Positions 25,350 through 33,005 of a stretch of 42,521 bases of DNA are shown here, piece after piece. The stretch is from NCBI RefSeq assembly GCF_000434895.1, contig NZ_FR892800.1:1-42521 (forward strand), in the 5' to 3' direction. Made by a program: the position numbers and the translations under genes. How positions within the stretch are numbered: the first letter of the stretch is position 1; every line of letters starts with the position of its first letter. Source of the DNA: Phascolarctobacterium succinatutens CAG:287 (lineage in GTDB: Bacteria > Bacillota > Negativicutes > Acidaminococcales > Acidaminococcaceae). The notes beneath the pieces were generated by a model. That model saw only the letters and a program-made list of their open reading frames with translations. It did no database searches and had not been told where the DNA came from.

Positions 25350-26045
25350 ATGAACAACAAATATACAAAAGCACTCAAAGCTGCTTTTCCACTAACGCTG
25401 CCAATTTGTGCAGCGTTTCTTTTTTTAGGCATCTCCTACGGCTTTTATATCTGCAGCAAGGGCTTTTCTCCATGGTATCCGTTTTTTACCAGTGCTCTCG
25501 TCTTTGCCGGCAGCATGGAATTCGTTCTGGTCACAATGCTGCTTAGTCCCTTCAATCCTTTGTACTGCTTTTTTATGGCACTGATGATTAATTCTCGTCA
25601 TCTGTTCTATGGTCTGAGCATGCTGGAAAAATATAAGAATACCGGTCTGAAGAAATTTTATCTGATTTTCGGTATGTGCGACGAATCCTTCGCCATCAAC
25701 TGCAATACTGTTATCCCTGAAGGCATTGACAAGGGCTGCTTCATGGTCTGCGTAAATCTGCTGAACCAAATCTACTGGGTAGCGGGCGCAACCATCGGTG
25801 GTATTTTAGGCAACAGCCTGCAAATCAATACCAAAGGCCTGGACTTTGCCCTCGTCGCTCTCTTCACGGCAATTTTCGTCAGCCAATGGCAATCGACAGA
25901 AAATCACACTCCTGCTGTTTTAGGAATTGTCATTCCGTTGGTTTGCCTGGTGCTAATCGGTCCGCAAAGCTTTATTCCGCCGGCTATGCTGCTTCTGCTG
26001 CTGGTATTTATCACAGCATATTACAAAGGAGGCACCAAATTATGA
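25350..26045 (+). CDS. azlC: AzlC-family branched-chain amino acid exporter, large subunit
   Basis: A polytopic protein of 231 residues with family motifs AAFPLTLPICAAFLFLGISYGF, FAGSMEFVLVTML and MINSRHLFYGLSML, then FGMCDESFAI. AzlC works with AzlD to export branched-chain amino acids or analogues. I chose ATG 25350, with CAGG upstream; an in-frame GTG at 25335 is the alternative. Its stop overlaps the azlD start by 4 nt (ATGA), which is typical coupling for this pair. It is driven by the promoter at 25273-25301. Confidence 0.94.
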   Translation: MNNKYTKALKAAFPLTLPICAAFLFLGISYGFYICSKGFSPWYPFFTSALVFAGSMEFVLVTMLLSPFNPLYCFFMALMINSRHLFYGLSMLEKYKNTGLKKFYLIFGMCDESFAINCNTVIPEGIDKGCFMVCVNLLNQIYWVAGATIGGILGNSLQINTKGLDFALVALFTAIFVSQWQSTENHTPAVLGIVIPLVCLVLIGPQSFIPPAMLLLLLVFITAYYKGGTKL

Positions 26046-26371
26046 CCTTTACCGAACAAATCATAACCATAGCCGCCGTTGTCGCAGGCACGATGTTAAC
26101 GCGTTTTCTGCCCTTCATCCTGTTTCCGGCCAATAAAAAAACGCCGCCATTAGTAGCGTTTTTAGGCAAAATGTTGCCTGCGGCCGTTATGGGCATGCTT
26201 GTGGTCTACTCCCTCAAGGATACGCAAATTATGACCGGCAGCCACGGCCTGCCTGAAGCCATAGCCGTAGCGCTGACAGTTATCCTGCAGGCAACCCTGC
26301 GTAATCTGCTGCTGACGATAGCAGCAGGCACTATAGGCTATATGCTGCTGGTGCAATATGTGTTTGCATAA
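26042..26371 (+). CDS. azlD: AzlD-family branched-chain amino acid exporter, small subunit
   Basis: A 109-residue protein with three to four membrane segments: TIAAVVAGTMLTRFLPFILF, then LVAFLGKMLPAAVMGMLVVYSL and LLLTIAAGTIGYMLL. TRFLPF and the Pro-rich KMLPAAVMGML are AzlD signatures. The start is fixed by AAAGGAGG and the ATGA overlap with azlC; a much longer open frame upstream is a shadow of azlC. It is the partner of AzlC in the membrane, and a strong terminator follows. Confidence 0.94.
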   Translation: MTFTEQIITIAAVVAGTMLTRFLPFILFPANKKTPPLVAFLGKMLPAAVMGMLVVYSLKDTQIMTGSHGLPEAIAVALTVILQATLRNLLLTIAAGTIGYMLLVQYVFA

Positions 26372-26389
26372 AAATATTATAACGTTTAA

Positions 26390-26438
26390 ACCAGCGGTAA
26401 AAACAGCATTTCAATGTTGTTTTCACCGCTGGTTTTTT
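26390..26438 (+). terminator. Terminator of azlCD
   Basis: Outer stem ACCAGCGGT / ACCGCTGGT encloses a second hairpin (AACAGCATT / AATGTTGTT); six T follow. Confidence 0.92.
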
Positions 26439-26470
26439 ATTCAACAATTTTTAGCGCCAAACTAACAAAG

Positions 26471-27568
26471 CTAACATCTACATACTTTAAGAACCTGCTT
26501 TCCTATATAATATATTTTAGGTGCGTTAGTTGTAAGTTCTTTTAGTATATAGCTAATAAAATCATATTGTATTTTCCCATTAGTGCCGTTGTTGTTCATC
26601 ACCTTTTTAATTTCATCTCTAGTTGCAGAATTAAGCAGCCTATGCCACCCTATGTCGTATTTGGTGGCAGCCAATATAGCTAGTAGTGTCGCAGCACAAT
26701 AATTACTTATCATTATTCCCTTTACTCTCGCTGCTTGAATTTTATCATAATTACGGTATGCTACAGCTTCGTGTGCAACGCTTCCCTCGCCATGATTCAG
26801 ATTTTTGCTAATAAATACATCATATACATAATTACTGTAGAAGAAGCTCTCCGTAATTATGCCCAGCATAGGTTTTTTGCTTTTTAATTCATAGACATTG
26901 ATAGTATTTTCATCCACTGCCCAAAAATCTATCGCAGCTTCTTCTCCTGCAAACAGCTCCTTGCCGCTCACCTTGCTGCCCTCAACTAAGCCTACAGGTA
27001 ATTGTCTGCCTACTATAGCTTCTCTGGTCAATGCTAAAATATTTCTTTTAGCACTCTCTGAATCACACAATAAGTAGGCAACATAGCTTTCTAGCCCCAT
27101 ATTTAACAAGTTTGCGAGATCTTTTTCTGCTTCTTTTGTAGGCTCATTTGCTACAAAGCTATGAGCAGCTAAATATATTTTAAAATTCTCCTTTAGTGCT
27201 TCTAAAGTTGGGGCAAGCTTAAACCACATAGTGTATTGCTCGCTAAATTTCAAAATTCTATATAAAAACTTTCCCATATATCCGTTAGCTGGCTTTCCAC
27301 CAGAGTAACTAGCATTAGTTATGCCTTCTACATCTAGCTCAATTTCTAATTCCGGCTTATTAGTTTTGGCTTTGATAAGCAGGCACCAAGCTTCAAAGCA
27401 GGCTCTATCATCTTGCATAGCAAGAGGCTGCTTGGAAAAGCCCGCCGCTTCTTTTTTTAATTTCATTAACAATTTATTGGGTTCAATATAATCTAACACA
27501 ATATCTTCGGGAAAATTAGCTATTTTGACTCCAATGTAGCCTAATATTAATTTTTGTACACCTGTCAT
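26471..27568 (-). CDS. Uncharacterised protein with PD-(D/E)XK nuclease-like core
   Basis: A 365-residue protein I do not recognise as a family. Around residues 212-250 it shows AAIDFWAVDENTINVYELK followed by a helix (LGIITESFFYSNYVYDVF). That is the D...ExK arrangement of restriction-endonuclease-like folds, with candidate catalytic D214, E227 and K229. The first ~200 residues are mostly helical and may bind nucleic acid or a partner. GGAGG lies upstream of the ATG, and the gene follows the beta-CASP gene by 45 nt with no terminator between, so the two are probably one operon. It is visibly more AT-rich than the housekeeping genes around it, consistent with transfer. Nuclease activity is inferred only from the motif. 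Confidence 0.7.
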   Translation of the reverse strand: MTGVQKLILGYIGVKIANFPEDIVLDYIEPNKLLMKLKKEAAGFSKQPLAMQDDRACFEAWCLLIKAKTNKPELEIELDVEGITNASYSGGKPANGYMGKFLYRILKFSEQYTMWFKLAPTLEALKENFKIYLAAHSFVANEPTKEAEKDLANLLNMGLESYVAYLLCDSESAKRNILALTREAIVGRQLPVGLVEGSKVSGKELFAGEEAAIDFWAVDENTINVYELKSKKPMLGIITESFFYSNYVYDVFISKNLNHGEGSVAHEAVAYRNYDKIQAARVKGIMISNYCAATLLAILAATKYDIGWHRLLNSATRDEIKKVMNNNGTNGKIQYDFISYILKELTTNAPKIYYIGKQVLKVCRC

Positions 27569-27613
27569 CTTAAAGTCCTCCTCACATCTCGGTTATCGCT
27601 TATTTCTAAGCTC

Positions 27614-28864
27614 TCAGCCAAAACTGCTCCTGTCAATAAGCTCTGCCCTCTCTGAATGAATCACCGCCGTATAATCCTGAGCATCAACTAGCCTGATAAT
27701 TTCTTCGATCACCTTCTTAGACGCATGGCCACTAGTATGTAGCTGCACTGTAGGATATTGTGTACACAGCCTTGCTAAATCCTCTTTATAATATTCAGCT
27801 CCCTTATCCTTAATATAACCTTGCCACTGAGAGTATATTATTAACGGTTGTAATTCCTTATATTTTTCCCAGAGCTTCTTTACTGTAGCCACTGCCATCA
27901 TCCCGCTCACGAAAATAACTGCTCCTTTTTCCTGCAGATGCCTATCTTGTATTTGGTAGGTGCTGTTATCATGCAGATAATCCTTATCTAGCAAAAGCGT
28001 ATACATTTTATAAGGCTGCCACGGCTTCTCACTCTGCTTGTGATATAAGCGATTGCAAAGCTCTTGCTTATATTTATAATAGCTTTTAAACTGCGCCAGC
28101 ATATAGCCATTTAACAATACATCTTTCCGCTTACATCTGGCCATGCGGTAAAAATTCTGTAAACGCGTAAAATTAGTAGATGCACATAGGCAAAAAATCA
28201 GCTTATGCTGCTGCATCAATTCCCCAGCCTGCTGAGCCATCTCCTCCTCGGTTAAATAGTTATCTTCCCGCGTAAGATTTGTTCCTTCTGTAATAAGCAC
28301 ATCCACAGGTTTTTTCAGAACATAGCATTTTAATAGCTTTTTCAGCTTATCTCCAATATAACCATGTGTCCGAAAATCACCCATATGTAAAATACGCTTA
28401 TCCGGCGTTTCGATAAGATACATCATCGCCGCTGTTGCAGAATGATCAATCGTATAGGGCGTAACCTTAATATCCCCAACCTTGATTACATCCTGCGCCC
28501 AAATAATATGCGTGTGTGCTGCGTCCTGCAAAAGCTCCACCTGTTTACTATACTTGTTATCGTGTCTAGCCAAGGCTGCGTATGTATTAATAAGAACATC
28601 CCTACACAAGCTGCTCATATAAAGCGGAATATCTGGCAGCAGCTTCTCAAAGCAGCCAATGTGGTCACCATGATAATGGGTAAAGAACACTGCGTCATAC
28701 TGTGCTTCACCAGACGTCAAGCCAACAACCTCTACATCATCCTTATACCTGCTTCCTGGAAGATTTTTACCAAAATCAATACAAATTTTCGTTGTCTCTG
28801 TGCTAATTAAAGTTACACAGCCACCAATCTGGTCTGCATGTAGATATTCAATATTCGTAGCCAT
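27614..28864 (-). CDS. RNase J-like metallo-beta-lactamase/beta-CASP protein
   Basis: A 416-residue metallo-beta-lactamase-fold hydrolase. The zinc motif HYHGDH lies at 63-68, a later His in TIDHSATAAMMY, and the Asp motif in LHMGDFRTHG. The beta-CASP region shows TEGTNLTREDNY (motif A), GAVIFVSGMMA and LHTSGHASKKVIEEI (motif C), the RNase J/CPSF type rather than a beta-lactamase. At 416 residues it lacks the C-terminal domain of full RNase J (about 550), so it is not the housekeeping enzyme. It is likely an RNA or DNA nuclease acting in the cytoplasm. AAAGGAG precedes the ATG. It is AT-rich and heads a two-gene operon with the PD-(D/E)XK-like protein. Confidence 0.85.
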   Translation of the reverse strand: MATNIEYLHADQIGGCVTLISTETTKICIDFGKNLPGSRYKDDVEVVGLTSGEAQYDAVFFTHYHGDHIGCFEKLLPDIPLYMSSLCRDVLINTYAALARHDNKYSKQVELLQDAAHTHIIWAQDVIKVGDIKVTPYTIDHSATAAMMYLIETPDKRILHMGDFRTHGYIGDKLKKLLKCYVLKKPVDVLITEGTNLTREDNYLTEEEMAQQAGELMQQHKLIFCLCASTNFTRLQNFYRMARCKRKDVLLNGYMLAQFKSYYKYKQELCNRLYHKQSEKPWQPYKMYTLLLDKDYLHDNSTYQIQDRHLQEKGAVIFVSGMMAVATVKKLWEKYKELQPLIIYSQWQGYIKDKGAEYYKEDLARLCTQYPTVQLHTSGHASKKVIEEIIRLVDAQDYTAVIHSERAELIDRSSFG

Positions 28865-28947
28865 GATTACGCTCCTTTCTATTCCTTGCTTATATAATAC
28901 TAAACATGAGATACTAAAAATGCCCCATCTGCCTAGAATTTTGGCTA

Positions 28948-28993
28948 TAAAAAAACCGCCTAAAGTTAGATTTTTAGGTCTAACTTCAGACGG
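28948..28993 (-). terminator. Terminator between WYL and beta-CASP genes
   Basis: Stem of 15 bp with few mismatches (CCGTCTGAAGTTAGA / TCTAACTTTAGGCGG), then seven T on the minus strand. It separates the regulator transcript from the two-gene operon, which therefore needs its own promoter in 28865-28947; TATATAA at about 28890 is a candidate -10. Confidence 0.88.
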
Positions 28994-29062
28994 TCGTTTT
29001 TAAAAATATCTTTTGGAAAACTCCTTATTCCTACCTTTAGGCTGTCTAATATATTTTTGTTT

Positions 29063-29161
29063 TTACTTACCATCCTTCCATATTTTATTATGCCTTATTT
29101 CTACACCATCCGCAAAAATCCTGCTGTCATAATTCCCGCCTTCTCTATATACATGTAAGCC
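29063..29161 (-). pseudogene. In-frame open extension after the WYL stop codon
   Basis: Directly after the WYL gene's TAA the same frame stays open for 32 codons and reads like protein (GLHVYREGGNYDSRIFADG, then VEIRHNKIWKDGK), but has no start codon. It may be the remnant of a longer C-terminus cut off by a recent stop, or a decayed neighbour gene. It could also be chance. Confidence 0.35.
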
Positions 29162-30193
29162 TTATTTATACAATGCCAGCTGGCTTTCCAGATATTTTTT
29201 ATACGCTTCACGCACACACTCAGGGCCTGTAATAATCACATTACCGCCCATGCCTGCAACCCAGTTAAAAAATCCACCCTCAGCCTGCACCTGCACGCTG
29301 GTCGTAAAATATTCCTTATCGTTTTTACAGTCACTAATATTCAGCAGATTACCAAACGTTCCCAATACATCCAGCCGTGTCCGCTGCCTGCAATGCAAAT
29401 TTACCCGCTGCGTATCACCAAACCACATATTAATATGCTCGCGCAGATAATCACTAATGCCCTTGCCATCTGCCAACAATTTTTTATAAGTCTCATTGAG
29501 CTTGATATCTTTAGCTGCCAGCTCCGTTTCCTTTACATTAATCATACGGGAAACACGGTAATGGCTGAAATTTTTATATTCGCCCGTGCAGGCAATCACA
29601 TAATAATCATTTTTCGCAGGCACAAGATAATAGGGACTGACATAATATATCATACCATCATTGCGCAAGTCCTCCTGCGCAGGCTTTGCCAGATGCTTAT
29701 CATTGTATTGAAAGCTAATCTGCTTACGTTCGCGGATAGCCTCTAATATCCTGTCAAAATTATACTTAGCCTGCTTTGTCGCCACATTCAGACTCTCGTC
29801 ACGGATAACAGCCTTTTTGAGCAGCTCTTTATCAGATTCCGTGCCCAAAGTCATAATTGCATCGCCCAGCTTACGCGCATCATCTGCTGCCAGAAAGCGA
29901 GCAGATGCAACGGCGTCCGCCAGCATTTTCAGCTGATAGCCTTCAAATGTTCTCTGCTTACCGTTCATATACTTGCCTTTATTATGGTTTGCGCAGCTCT
30001 CCAGCTCATAGCCACACTCATTAATACTTGCCCAGTCCCGTAAAATAGACTTACGGTCCGGGAGTTTATCGCAGGTTCCATCCTCTAGCAGCTTCTGCTG
30101 AATCTCTGTCACATTCAAAGGATGTTCCTCGTCTGTATTCAGCATATATTCAAAAACGCGCAGCAAACGACATTTATTTGGATTCTTTTTCAT
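29162..30193 (-). CDS. WYL-domain transcriptional regulator
   Basis: A regulator of about 343 residues. The N-terminal part (KCRLLRVFEYMLNTDEEHPLNVTEIQQKL ... DRKSILRDWASINECGYELES) is a winged-helix DNA-binding domain. The middle and C-terminus carry the WYL ligand-binding domain: YYVSPYYLVPAKNDYYVIACTGE and FSHYRVSRMINV, followed by a C-terminal extension. WYL proteins often sense nucleic-acid ligands and regulate defence islands. ATG 30193 has AAGGTGG 8 nt upstream; a GTG at 30211 is the alternative. It has its own promoter (30261-30288) and terminator, and lies upstream of the beta-CASP/nuclease pair on the same strand, so it is their likely regulator. The neighbourhood is AT-rich and next to an IS remnant. 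Confidence 0.88.
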   Translation of the reverse strand: MKKNPNKCRLLRVFEYMLNTDEEHPLNVTEIQQKLLEDGTCDKLPDRKSILRDWASINECGYELESCANHNKGKYMNGKQRTFEGYQLKMLADAVASARFLAADDARKLGDAIMTLGTESDKELLKKAVIRDESLNVATKQAKYNFDRILEAIRERKQISFQYNDKHLAKPAQEDLRNDGMIYYVSPYYLVPAKNDYYVIACTGEYKNFSHYRVSRMINVKETELAAKDIKLNETYKKLLADGKGISDYLREHINMWFGDTQRVNLHCRQRTRLDVLGTFGNLLNISDCKNDKEYFTTSVQVQAEGGFFNWVAGMGGNVIITGPECVREAYKKYLESQLALYK

Positions 30194-30260
30194 GTAAGCC
30201 ACCACCTTCACCTTAAAATAATTTTCATAAGAAACCTTTCATGTCTACTATACTACTAAA

Positions 30261-30288
30261 GATATACCAAAAATAACCCTGCTGTCAA
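30261..30288 (-). promoter_or_regulatory. Promoter of the WYL gene
   Basis: On the minus strand TTGACA (30283-30288) and TATATC (30261-30266) with a 16-nt spacer. Confidence 0.75.
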
Positions 30289-30389
30289 GCTATACAAATA
30301 TCTTGAAGAAGCTTTTAAATGGTGCTTCGTACTATAGTTCCTCCCATCATTGACAGTTATTAAGTATTTCTTAACAACTGAATCTTTCC

Positions 30390-30550
30390 TCATAACGTTG
30401 GTCCACTCGAAATATGCGACTGCGCCAAAATATCACTTTCAAATACGTAAAACATCTCGTTTTTAAATCTGCCAAAGAAAATTTCCATAATACAGTTGTC
30501 ATAGCAGTTGCCTTTTCTGGACATTGATTGAATGTACATATAGCAGTGAT
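30390..30550 (-). pseudogene. IS3-family transposase (OrfB) remnant
   Basis: The minus strand reads YIQSMSRKGNCYDNCIMEI followed by FFGRFKNEMFY, the strongly conserved C-terminal integrase-core segment of IS3/IS150-type transposases (SMSRKGNCYDN...E.FF..LKNE). The reading stops soon after (SSGPTL then TGA), and nothing upstream restores the rest of the catalytic core. It is a decayed fragment of a former insertion sequence. No clear terminal repeats or target duplications were found. It marks the border of the AT-rich accessory block. Confidence 0.82.
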
Positions 30551-30570
30551 ATATTTTATCTGCCGTACAA

Positions 30571-30619
30571 AATTAAAACTACCCTCCGCCATGCTCTGTC
30601 CAACATGACGAAGGGTAGT
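30571..30619 (-). terminator. Terminator downstream of the DASS carrier gene
   Basis: Stem ACTACCCTTCGTCATG / CATGGCGGAGGGTAGT (16 nt, few mismatches) followed on the minus strand by TTTTAATTTTG. Confidence 0.75.
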
Positions 30620-30843
30620 CTTTTCATTTATATCCTATATATACTGCCAATGTCCCCTAAGCAAATATATACAGAAAGAAGGAATTTGTAAGTGTAAGCA
30701 TCTTTGAAGCTTTGTGCGTCAGGGCAGCTTCCGCCCCGTCTATAATAAATTGTTCTCTATCCAATTTATGTCTGCTGACCGCTCCCATTCGGGAGCGTTG
30801 CAGACGTTTTAAGAAAGGTGGTAAGACCTGAGTCTTTAGTTAA
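30620..30843. other. Structured untranslated region after the DASS gene
   Basis: This gene-free stretch has nested hairpins: GTCTGC ... GCAGAC (30817-30812 / 30791-30786 region) encloses CGCTCCC-GAAT-GGGAGCG, and a second GC hairpin (GGGGCGGAAGCTGCCCT) lies near 30725-30741. Pieces of it (GAGCGGTC, AGCAGAC, ATTGG, CTTAAAA) recur in the same order in the mutA leader at 40740-40815. Strand and function are unresolved. Confidence 0.45.
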
Positions 30844-32121
30844 TTATGCTGCAGTCGGGAAGAACGGCCATACGATAGGAATAACGATGATTGCAACAAT
30901 CATGCTGACTGCTACCAGACCGCCGCCGCATTTAACATAATCCATGAATTTGTACTTGCCAGGGCCAAGTACCAGGGTGTTCGGAGGAGTACCTACCGGA
31001 GAAGCGAATGCACAGCTGGAAGCAATCAGGATTGCCATCAGTACAGCTTTCGGAGATGCACCCATTTGTGCGGACAGTGCGATGCCAACCGGGCACAGCA
31101 GAGCTTTAGAAGCGGTGTTGCTCATAAACTGAGTCAGGACAACTGCCAGACCGAAGAGTACTGCAGTTACCAGGTACGGAGACGGGTTACCGCCCATCAG
31201 GCTTACGGTGAATTCAGCAATCAGCTTGCCAGCGCCGCTGGTGTTCATAGCTGTTGCAACAGGAATCATGCCTGCAAACAGGAAGATGGTAATCCAGTCG
31301 ATGGAGTTATAGGCTTGTTTTTCAGTGATGCAGCCTGTCAGTACGCACAGTACCGCTCCGACAACAGCAGCCAGTTCCAGAGGAACGATGCTGGTTGCCA
31401 TAGAACCGATAACGCCAACCATGATGATACCGCAGATCATCTGTTTTTTAGGAGTAGTGTTGGTAGCATCAATCTCCTGCTCTACATCTGCAACCTCATC
31501 GGTTTTAGCTTCCGGCAGGATATATTTGCCAAGGAACATCATGTAAACGATGCCGGCAACAGTAATAGGAATGCCGATGTAGGCATATTCAAAGAAGCCA
31601 AATTGCAGCTCCGGCATACCAGCTGCTTTCAGAGCAACGTTTGCCAGAATGTTCGGCGGGGTACCAATCAGGGTGCAGGTACCGCCAAGGCCGGCAGCGA
31701 AAGCCAACGGCATCAGCTGACGGGAAGCGGAAAGCTTTGCTTGTGCGCAGATACCCATAACTACAGGAATCAGGCAAGCGGTGGTACCGGTGTTAGACAA
31801 GAACGCAGACATAACAGCTGCAATAACCATAAGACCAAACATCAGGCTGTTTTCATTGGTACCAAACAGCTTTACTACAGCGCCGCCAACCTTTTGAGCA
31901 AGGCCGGTGTAAAACATAGCAGCGCCAACGACGAACATACCGCCAAAAAGAACTACAGTAGAATCTGCCAGGCCAAGGAAGATTTGGTTCTCAGGAACCA
32001 GGCCCAATGCACTGCAGGCTATAGCAGCCAGAACCGCGGTCATTGCCAGCGGAATCATTTCGGTAACGAATAACAGTGCAACTACTGCTAACAAAATCAA
32101 GCATTTAATTGCTGGTGTCAT
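30844..32121 (-). CDS. DASS/SLC13-family anion carrier (likely dicarboxylate/succinate)
   Basis: A 425-residue polytopic carrier of the divalent anion:sodium symporter family. The paired substrate/sodium motifs SNTGTTA (about 109-115) and SNTASKA (about 345-351), each followed by a proline loop (LIGTPPNILAN and PVGTPPNTLVL), are diagnostic. No TrkA-C insertion is present. DASS members carry succinate, malate, citrate or sulphate. In a genome with a B12-dependent methylmalonyl-CoA mutase, succinate uptake for decarboxylation to propionate is the attractive role, but it is inference. GGAGG lies upstream of the ATG. A 65-residue gene precedes it by 16 nt in the same operon, and a LysR gene lies divergently upstream. 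Confidence 0.93.
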   Translation of the reverse strand: MTPAIKCLILLAVVALLFVTEMIPLAMTAVLAAIACSALGLVPENQIFLGLADSTVVLFGGMFVVGAAMFYTGLAQKVGGAVVKLFGTNENSLMFGLMVIAAVMSAFLSNTGTTACLIPVVMGICAQAKLSASRQLMPLAFAAGLGGTCTLIGTPPNILANVALKAAGMPELQFGFFEYAYIGIPITVAGIVYMMFLGKYILPEAKTDEVADVEQEIDATNTTPKKQMICGIIMVGVIGSMATSIVPLELAAVVGAVLCVLTGCITEKQAYNSIDWITIFLFAGMIPVATAMNTSGAGKLIAEFTVSLMGGNPSPYLVTAVLFGLAVVLTQFMSNTASKALLCPVGIALSAQMGASPKAVLMAILIASSCAFASPVGTPPNTLVLGPGKYKFMDYVKCGGGLVAVSMIVAIIVIPIVWPFFPTAA

Positions 32122-32137
32122 AAAAATTTCCCTCCAC

Positions 32138-32335
32138 TTATTTCTTCTTAAATAGGTTTACATATTGAAAAGTGTTTACAAAGAGCTTGCCATCTTCGCC
32201 TCGATGCGGGAAGACTTTACCTTCCTTTTTCCTGTTCTCGATGGCTCGATAGTAAAACTTCTTGTCTACCTGTTTCAGGTACTCCCGAATCTTAGAATCT
32301 TCTTTTTCATCATTCATGATAAGTGCAATGTCCAA
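32138..32335 (-). CDS. Small protein (65 aa) co-transcribed with the DASS carrier
   Basis: A charged, soluble small protein of no known family. It reads as two parts: EYLKQVDKKFYYRAIENRKK, then GKVFPHRGEDGKLFVNTFQY and a basic end. The second part matches the 59-residue protein at 32777-32956 (AKVFPHCGEKGFAF), and the first part matches the 25-residue protein at 32691-32768 (YLKELDREYYSKWFKN). The start is TTG at 32335, with AAAGGAG 10 nt upstream; the internal ATG at 32317 has no ribosome site. It ends 16 nt before the carrier, so an accessory or regulatory role for the carrier is possible. Confidence 0.7.
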   Translation of the reverse strand: MDIALIMNDEKEDSKIREYLKQVDKKFYYRAIENRKKEGKVFPHRGEDGKLFVNTFQYVNLFKKK

Positions 32336-32388
32336 AACTTATCAGCTCCTTTCTTGTTCTTTTTGGAGAGTGCCTTTCACTGTTAGAG

Positions 32389-32495
32389 ATTATACAACAT
32401 ATTCCAAAATAATAAAAATACCTAGTTGGAATAGAAGTTATATGAATTAAGTATATTTCAGAAAGTAATTAAATACATTTTGGAACTAAATTCCA
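32389..32495 (-). promoter_or_regulatory. DASS operon promoter region with ATTCCAA repeats
   Basis: On the minus strand TATAAT (32389-32394) has no good -35. Inverted repeat ATTCCAA (32401-32407) / TTGGAAT (32426-32432) spans the -35 area, and TGGAA-CTAAA-TTCCA (32481-32495) lies further upstream. Such spaced palindromes fit a LysR-type activator; the lysR gene at 33257 is the nearest candidate. Confidence 0.55.
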
Positions 32496-32601
32496 CTTGT
32501 TTTTTACAGCAGGCAGTTTTACATTATACTATAATTATCGCCGGAATAAAAATACCTATGTAGCATTATTCATATATCCGTCAGGAATATTTTAGGCAAA
32601 C

Positions 32602-32673
32602 AAAAAGCCAGTCTGCCAACGACGTACAAGGAGGTAGGCTATAACGTCATCGCTCGCGGACTGGCATATTATA
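32602..32673 (-). ncRNA. Stable stem-loop with CU-rich loop: terminator or small RNA
   Basis: On the minus strand GCCAGTCCGC (32665-32656) pairs with GCAGACTGGC (32616-32607), with an inner GACGT/ACGTC helix and a loop carrying CCTACCTCCTTG. TTTTTG follows. It ends the operon of the 59- and 25-residue proteins. However, TATAAT (32668-32673) sits just upstream, so it could also be an independent short RNA. The loop is complementary to Shine-Dalgarno sequences. Confidence 0.55.
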
Positions 32674-32690
32674 ATGCTGCTGTATAAAGC

Positions 32691-32768
32691 TTAAAGCAAA
32701 ATATTCTTAAACCATTTACTATAGTATTCTCTGTCCAACTCTTTGAGATAGTTCAGTACAAAGCTCAT
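32691..32768 (-). CDS. Micro-ORF (25 aa) related to the 65-aa protein
   Basis: A 25-codon frame starting 8 nt after the stop of the 59-residue gene. It reads MSFVLNYLKELDREYY then SKWFKNILL. The segment YLKELDREYYSKWFKN lines up with YLKQVDKKFYYRAIEN of the 65-residue protein, which argues for real coding. The ribosome site (AAGAAAG) is weak, so it probably depends on translation of the upstream gene. Amphipathic, with no signal peptide. Function unknown. Confidence 0.5.
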   Translation of the reverse strand: MSFVLNYLKELDREYYSKWFKNILL

Positions 32769-32776
32769 CTTTCTTC

Positions 32777-32956
32777 TTAACCTCTTTTTAATGCTTTCAG
32801 GGATGCTTCGCTCAGTTTGAAGCCCTGCACTCTTCTGCTGAAGGCAAAGCCTTTTTCACCACAATGCGGGAATACTTTTGCTGCACCATTGCGTTGACGG
32901 CACAGATGTGCGAATAAACCGGTTTCTTTTTCGACTGCCATTTTTGTTTCAGCCAT
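32777..32956 (-). CDS. Small protein (59 aa), KVFPHxGExG family
   Basis: A 59-residue soluble, basic protein starting MAETKMAVEKETGLFAHL and ending LSEASLKALKRG. The central AAKVFPHCGEKGFAFSRR matches GKVFPHRGEDGKLFVN of the 65-residue protein in the DASS operon, so the two are paralogues. AGGAGA lies 9 nt before the ATG. It has its own promoter-leader element (33006-33041) shared with the micro-ORF operon at 42102-42271, and is followed by the 25-residue frame and a stem-loop. An overlapping open frame in another register (to 33030) lacks these signs. Confidence 0.72.
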   Translation of the reverse strand: MAETKMAVEKETGLFAHLCRQRNGAAKVFPHCGEKGFAFSRRVQGFKLSEASLKALKRG

Positions 32957-33005
32957 GATTGTTCTCTCCTTTGCTTTGAATAAGTCAATTTGTCAATTTG
33001 CTCTG

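Noticed and set aside
27614..28864. Considered as the housekeeping RNase J
   Set aside because: It is too short, lacks the C-terminal domain, is AT-rich and is paired with an unknown nuclease-like gene, which points to an accessory protein.
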